64,000 nt of DNA. It comes from Spinellus fusiger. Taxonomy: Eukaryota; Mucoromycota; Mucoromycetes; Mucorales; Phycomycetaceae. Below the pieces are notes generated by a model. The model searched no databases. It was given only the letters and a program-made list of their open reading frames with translations, and was not told the DNA's origin. Position numbers and translations under genes: made by a program. Within the stretch, counting starts at the first letter, position 1. Each line of letters begins with the position of its first letter. This document shows positions 59,975 to 64,000 of the stretch, piece by piece. The DNA lies in assembly GCA_025094145.1 (NCBI GenBank), contig JALLLS010000090.1:62001-126000 (forward strand). The letters run 5' to 3'.

Positions 59975-62330
59975 ATGCCTCTTGCCTCTCTGTTGGGCTC
60001 CAACAAGTCTTCATTCTCATTTGTGTCTTCTCCTAGTCGCGCTGGTCTTGTTGACCATCCCTCGACATCCACCGACACTGTACATCTCTCTCTGCCCAGC
60101 AACACTGGACCTGCTCTTTCAACAGCACAAACACAAGCAGCAGCAGCAGCAATAGCAGCAATAACAGCAAGTGCAACAGCAAGTACATCAAGTACAACAA
60201 CAACAGCAGCAGCAGCAGCCATCTCCCGTCCACTCACAAGACCCGTTATGCAGCGACTGTTGGTACAGCCCAGACCTGATCACGCTGTGCATCTGCCGTC
60301 AGACACTCGACCCCACTATCCAGGGCACGGGACCCTTCGACCTGGCAAAGGAAAGTCTCGAGAAAACGGGCCGTCCGATACGCACAGTGTAGACACAGCC
60401 TATGCCAGCGCACAAAGACACGGCTACCCTAACGAGCAACGTCTCCCTCCCATCACCCAACCCCGCCACACTCAGCCCCTGTTGACACGACAAGCATTGA
60501 CGGGTGCAACAAGAGCCAAAGACAAGTACGGCTATCTTGTCAGTGGAGGTCCAGGAGTGATTATGAATGAGGCGGATGGACCCGAGTATTGGTTTACAGG
60601 TAAATGTGTGTAGGTGTGTGTGTAGGTGTGTAGGTGTAGGTGAGAGAGAGAAGAAAAGACACTCATGCTCTTTTAGCTGACAGTATTGCCAACTACGAGC
60701 CAACAGCACTGTATAACAGCTACGAGGCACATTATGAGCCCATGTTTGAAGAAGATGCTTATGAGACACCGTACGAGACACCGTACGAGGCACCGTACGA
60801 GACACCTTATGAGACACCTTATGAGACACCGTACGAAGCACCGTACGAGACAGCAGGTCATTGTGAGGTCATGATCCATCATGAAGGAGCAGACAATAGA
60901 CGTGTAAGACGGCGAAAAGACATTGAGGGTCGTCTTGAGAAGTTGGAAACTGATTTTCATGAGAGCAGTACACGGTAAGAACACATACACACATACTAAT
61001 AAAGAGAGAAAAGGAAAGAATGTGTGTCTATATACACCTTCCTTCTCTCTCTTTATTGGTATGTGGATGTGTGGATGTGTGGATGTGTGTGTGGATGTGT
61101 GGATGTGTTTTCTATGGGTCGCAGTGGTGCAGGAAATACTCATCCTTCTTCCCTAGTATTTACACAGAGAAACTAGCAACACTCCGGCAAGAAATTCGTC
61201 AGGTGATGTCGAGTAAGTAGTGAAGAACACATCCGCCTATTTATTCACTCCATGGTACTGAAGATACCCATGTTGATCTCAGTGAGAATCTTCAGAAGCA
61301 CGAGATAAAGAAGCGAAAGATGATTGAAGATTCACAGTTGTTCTGGGATTATCAGCGATATCAGACGGATACCCATGCAGCACGACTGATATACCAAGCA
61401 GAGCAGGATTATTTGGTGAGTGGTTTTGGCGGGTGGTGTATTAGTGGGGGGGTTTTAATAAGTAGAGAGTGTGTGTAGAGTGTGTAGTGTGTGTGTAGTG
61501 TGTAGTGTGTAGTGTGTAGAGTGTAGTGTGTAGAGTGTAGAGTGTAGAGTGTAGAGTGCAGTGCTGGTCTCTACTGCTATTTCATTAGTGGTAGTGGTAG
61601 CAGTAGTATTCCACTATAGAGTATACCAGTAGCAATGGTGGTAGTATCTACACTACCACTAGTATACTACCACTAGTATTCTACCACTAGTATTCTACCA
61701 CCAGTATTCTACCAGTAATACAATACTAGTAATACAATACAGTGGACTGGTATCTTTTACTGATTTTGCTATTGCTTCAGATGGAAACACAAAGCGTGCG
61801 TGAACGGTTATTTGCTGTGTTGGAGGCAAAACGCAGGAAACTCAAAGACGAAAAAGACAATGGGGATTTGACCTTGGGTAATTTTTTAGGATCCTTCCAC
61901 TTGAAAGGGGTGCAATGATTGGATCGACTGACGTAACCATGTCACCCTATTTTCATTAGATGTTCCCATGGATACTCAGACCCGACCACAAAAGCGGAAC
62001 CTCCGTAAACGAGGCAATGAAACTGCAGAAGTCAAATCCAGCAAACGGAAACAGTCATCAGATATCCTTTTCATATGTTTATTCTCTATCCCATAGGCCT
62101 ACTATAGAGTTGCTATGGACTTTATTCTTATTGCTTGTCCTTAACTCATCCACTACGCCCGTCATTGATATTTAGGTTAACGGAAGAAGAAATAGGCTCG
62201 GATCTACTGAAAATGCGAGGGGTAAGATTTGTTTTATAAGAGCGGCAGTATCCATGAATATTCTTTTGTGATATAGGGCACAGCATCTCCAGCGAAAAAA
62301 GCAAGCACGTCAGCGCATAAGAAGAAGTAG
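59975..62330 (+). CDS. Sds3-like subunit of the Sin3 histone deacetylase complex
   Basis: Model: 59975-60599, 60677-60974, 61157-61212, 61264-61415, 61781-61877, 61960-62061, 62157-62330 with a further GT-AG intron 62222-62276; about 482 residues. Sds3/BRMS1-family proteins tether HDAC in the Sin3 corepressor complex. The conserved region begins RRKDIEGRLEKLETDFHES (about residue 288) and continues through LATLRQEIRQVMS, KRKMIEDSQLFWDYQRY and RERLFAVLEAKRRKLKD. The C-terminus is LTEEEIGSDLLKMRG plus a Lys-rich end. The N-terminal 285 residues are low complexity: Ala/Ser/Thr runs, then YETP tetrapeptide repeats. The intron 62,062-62,156 has U12-type AT-AC ends. The start of exon 5 may be off by one base. 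Confidence 0.85.
60760..60855 (+). repeat. 12-bp tandem repeat encoding YETP/YEAP in the Sds3-like gene
   Basis: Eight consecutive 12-bp units (GTACGAGACACC with variants TAT/TAC and ACA/GCA) encode YETP or YEAP tetrapeptides in a frame kept by both flanking exon ends. Confidence 0.9.
61440..61740. repeat. GT-rich and CTAGTATTCTACCA repeats in intron 4 of the Sds3-like gene
   Basis: A block of GTGTGTAG/GTGTAGA units (about 61,466-61,560) is followed by several CCACTAGTATTCTA copies on alternating strands (about 61,600-61,735), enough to form hairpins in the pre-mRNA. Confidence 0.8.
62062..62156 (+). promoter_or_regulatory. U12-type (minor spliceosome) AT-AC intron in the Sds3-like gene
   Basis: The 95-nt intron begins ATATCCTTTT, the U12-type 5' splice consensus, has TCCTTAAC (the U12 branch-site consensus) at 62,138-62,145, and ends AC 12 nt after the likely branch A. 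Removing it joins KRKQSS to GPSLIFRLTEEEIG in frame. The GT-AG alternative tested (donor at about 62,077, acceptor TTTAG at about 62,175) runs straight into a stop codon. Confidence 0.8.
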
Positions 62331-64000
62331 CCAACCAACACACCTCCCATGCTTGGTACATATTATTTTTTATACAGATTCCTCCTTCTTCTCCTCCCTC
62401 TCCTCTTTTCTTCTTGACTGCCACTGCCACTGCCACTACCACTGCCACTACCATTGTGTTTTCCCTTTTCCCACGCCACCTTGGCTCACCCTTAGTATGT
62501 ATTTTCCTTTCCCCGCCTTGTCCTCTTCTTTTTACCCCTGTATGCACACAGCGCATTCTTCTTCCCTTTTTCTCATACCTTTGAACTGCTGAAAATATTT
62601 CCATTTTCTATTTTATTATTTTACGTAACTCTTCTTCCCTTTTTTTCCCTTTTTTCCCTTCTTCCCCGTGATACGATGGACGTTGGATACATTTGTACAT
62701 ATTCACAAAGGCGAGGCTCCTATGGATCCCGAAAAAAAAATGAAAGAATCAATGAATCAATCAATGAATGAATGAGTGAATGAATGAGTGAATGAAAAAC
62801 ATTAGTGTTTTTTCTTGCTTTTCTTTTTTTTTCTTTTTTTTTAAATTAAGTCAACTAAAAATGTGAGCCAGCGCATTCAATTGATCTCCCCTCTCCTTCT
62901 GTTGGTCAGTCTGTGTAGAATCTACAGTCTATAATGAATGAAAAAAGAATGATAAAGAAAGAAAGAAAAGGGAAAAAGAATCGAGTGCAGAACTGTCAGT
63001 CTATCAGTCAGTCTATAATTGAATCTAGTCCTACAGTACAGCTGAATACTCTTTTGGATACAAAGAACAGAGAAGTACAAGCCTTTTCTATTATTAATAC
63101 TATTACTGTCACTGTTACTGTCACTGTTACTACTATTTCTCTCTTCTTATACACACACTACATCCCATGGGTTGGATGGGTCTCTTTTGGAGTGTTATCC
63201 CATGAGTACTTTTTGTTGGTATATACTGGATCCTCCTGTCTATGTAAGCCATGTATTTCTATTTCTAGTGGTGTTCAAATGGGACATTCTACAAGGAATA
63301 AGGGGTATGATGAATAACTTACTAATCTTTTGGTTTTCTATTGTACTTCATCACGGACAAATGAGGTGCGAATCTGTGGAAAGACAGGGGCAGGGAGTAG
63401 TGAAAATAGTAGGATTCTACTGTATGTGTTTGAAATCCATAGACAGAACCATTACCCGGTCTATTTGTTGTAGGGTATACTCTTTTTCTTTTTTGCTTTT
63501 TTCCTTTTTTGCTTTTTTTGCTTTTTTCCTTTTCCTTTTGCTTGTCATAAAAGTTGTAGAGTAGACACATTGTGGTGTTTATAATTAGATACTATAGATA
63601 AAGATCAGTCTATCATGATAAATGACATCAAGACACTTGGGCATAGAGTCTCCGTATTTGTTGCTACCATTTTCTAGCATGGAAGATGGCTTTACATCTC
63701 TACCTTGGACTGGCAATAATTCACTCCAGATACCAATGTAGTTGGTAGATTTGATATTATTATTTACTTTTATATCATACTTTTCTTTTTGAACTTTGTG
63801 TAGATTGAATAAAGATACTTCAAAACAACTTTGTTCCTGTTTTTAATGAGTGATGTGCTGGTAATTTAACTCATTGAACTCAATGATGCTACTTATCAAC
63901 CCAAGATTCATACATATGTGTGTCAATGAAGCATATAACTATTCATAATATACTCTGTTAATTCCAATAATAAATGATATCATGGTAGACTATAGTCATT
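62331..64000. other. Intergenic region to window end, no supported gene
   Basis: Simple repeats only: CCACTGCCACTGCCACTACC at about 62,400-62,455, AATGAATGAATGAG units at about 62,749-62,800, TGTCACTGTTAC units at about 63,103-63,130, and TTTTGCTTTTTTCC units at about 63,489-63,540. A 130-codon plus-strand frame (63,172-63,564) ends in a Phe-rich simple repeat and has no motifs. Confidence 0.4.

Overview
This window looks like nuclear DNA of a filamentous fungus, most likely an early-diverging one (Mucoromycota, probably Mucorales). The evidence is AT-rich intergenic DNA, many short introns (about 36-150 nt, mostly GT-AG), and fungal housekeeping genes. The repeat load also fits that group: Tc1/mariner relics, solo LTRs, Fanzor-like nuclease remnants, and one intron with the signature of the minor (U12) spliceosome. 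The order-level placement is inference. No bacterial, organellar, rRNA or tRNA gene was recognised.

Layout. 1-8 kb is a transposon graveyard: a long inverted-repeat (fold-back) element carrying a solo LTR in one arm, a Tc1-like element with intact terminal repeats but a dead transposase, a second decayed transposase and a Fanzor-like relic. 8-15 kb holds two live genes, a DNA/RNA non-specific (NUC1/EndoG-like) endonuclease and ribosomal protein L4, followed by about 3.5 kb of nearly empty DNA. 15.2-19.6 kb is a kinesin of the kinesin-4 type whose tail contains seven tandem coiled-coil repeats. 19.6-39 kb is again repeat-rich: two more Fanzor relics, two related solo LTRs, a LINE 3' end, copies of a dispersed repeat, a 51-bp minisatellite, and a long decayed coiled-coil gene. 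Only one intact gene sits in that island, a two-zinc-finger protein of unknown function.

39.3-44.6 kb carries a TALE homeodomain gene and a short Tc1 deletion derivative bounded by TA duplications. 45-62.3 kb is the gene-dense part: RNA14/CSTF77 (mRNA 3'-end processing), polyubiquitin, an unrecognised 257-residue protein, DBP5/DDX19 (mRNA export helicase), SDS22 (PP1 regulator) and an Sds3-like subunit of the Sin3 deacetylase complex. The last 1.7 kb holds no gene I can support.

The live genes do not form a pathway. They are housekeeping functions (translation, ubiquitin, mRNA processing and export, phosphatase regulation, chromatin, transport) separated by mobile-element debris. Exon coordinates were worked out by hand from reading frame, splice consensus and family conservation. 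All spliced models keep frame from start to stop, but none has transcript support.
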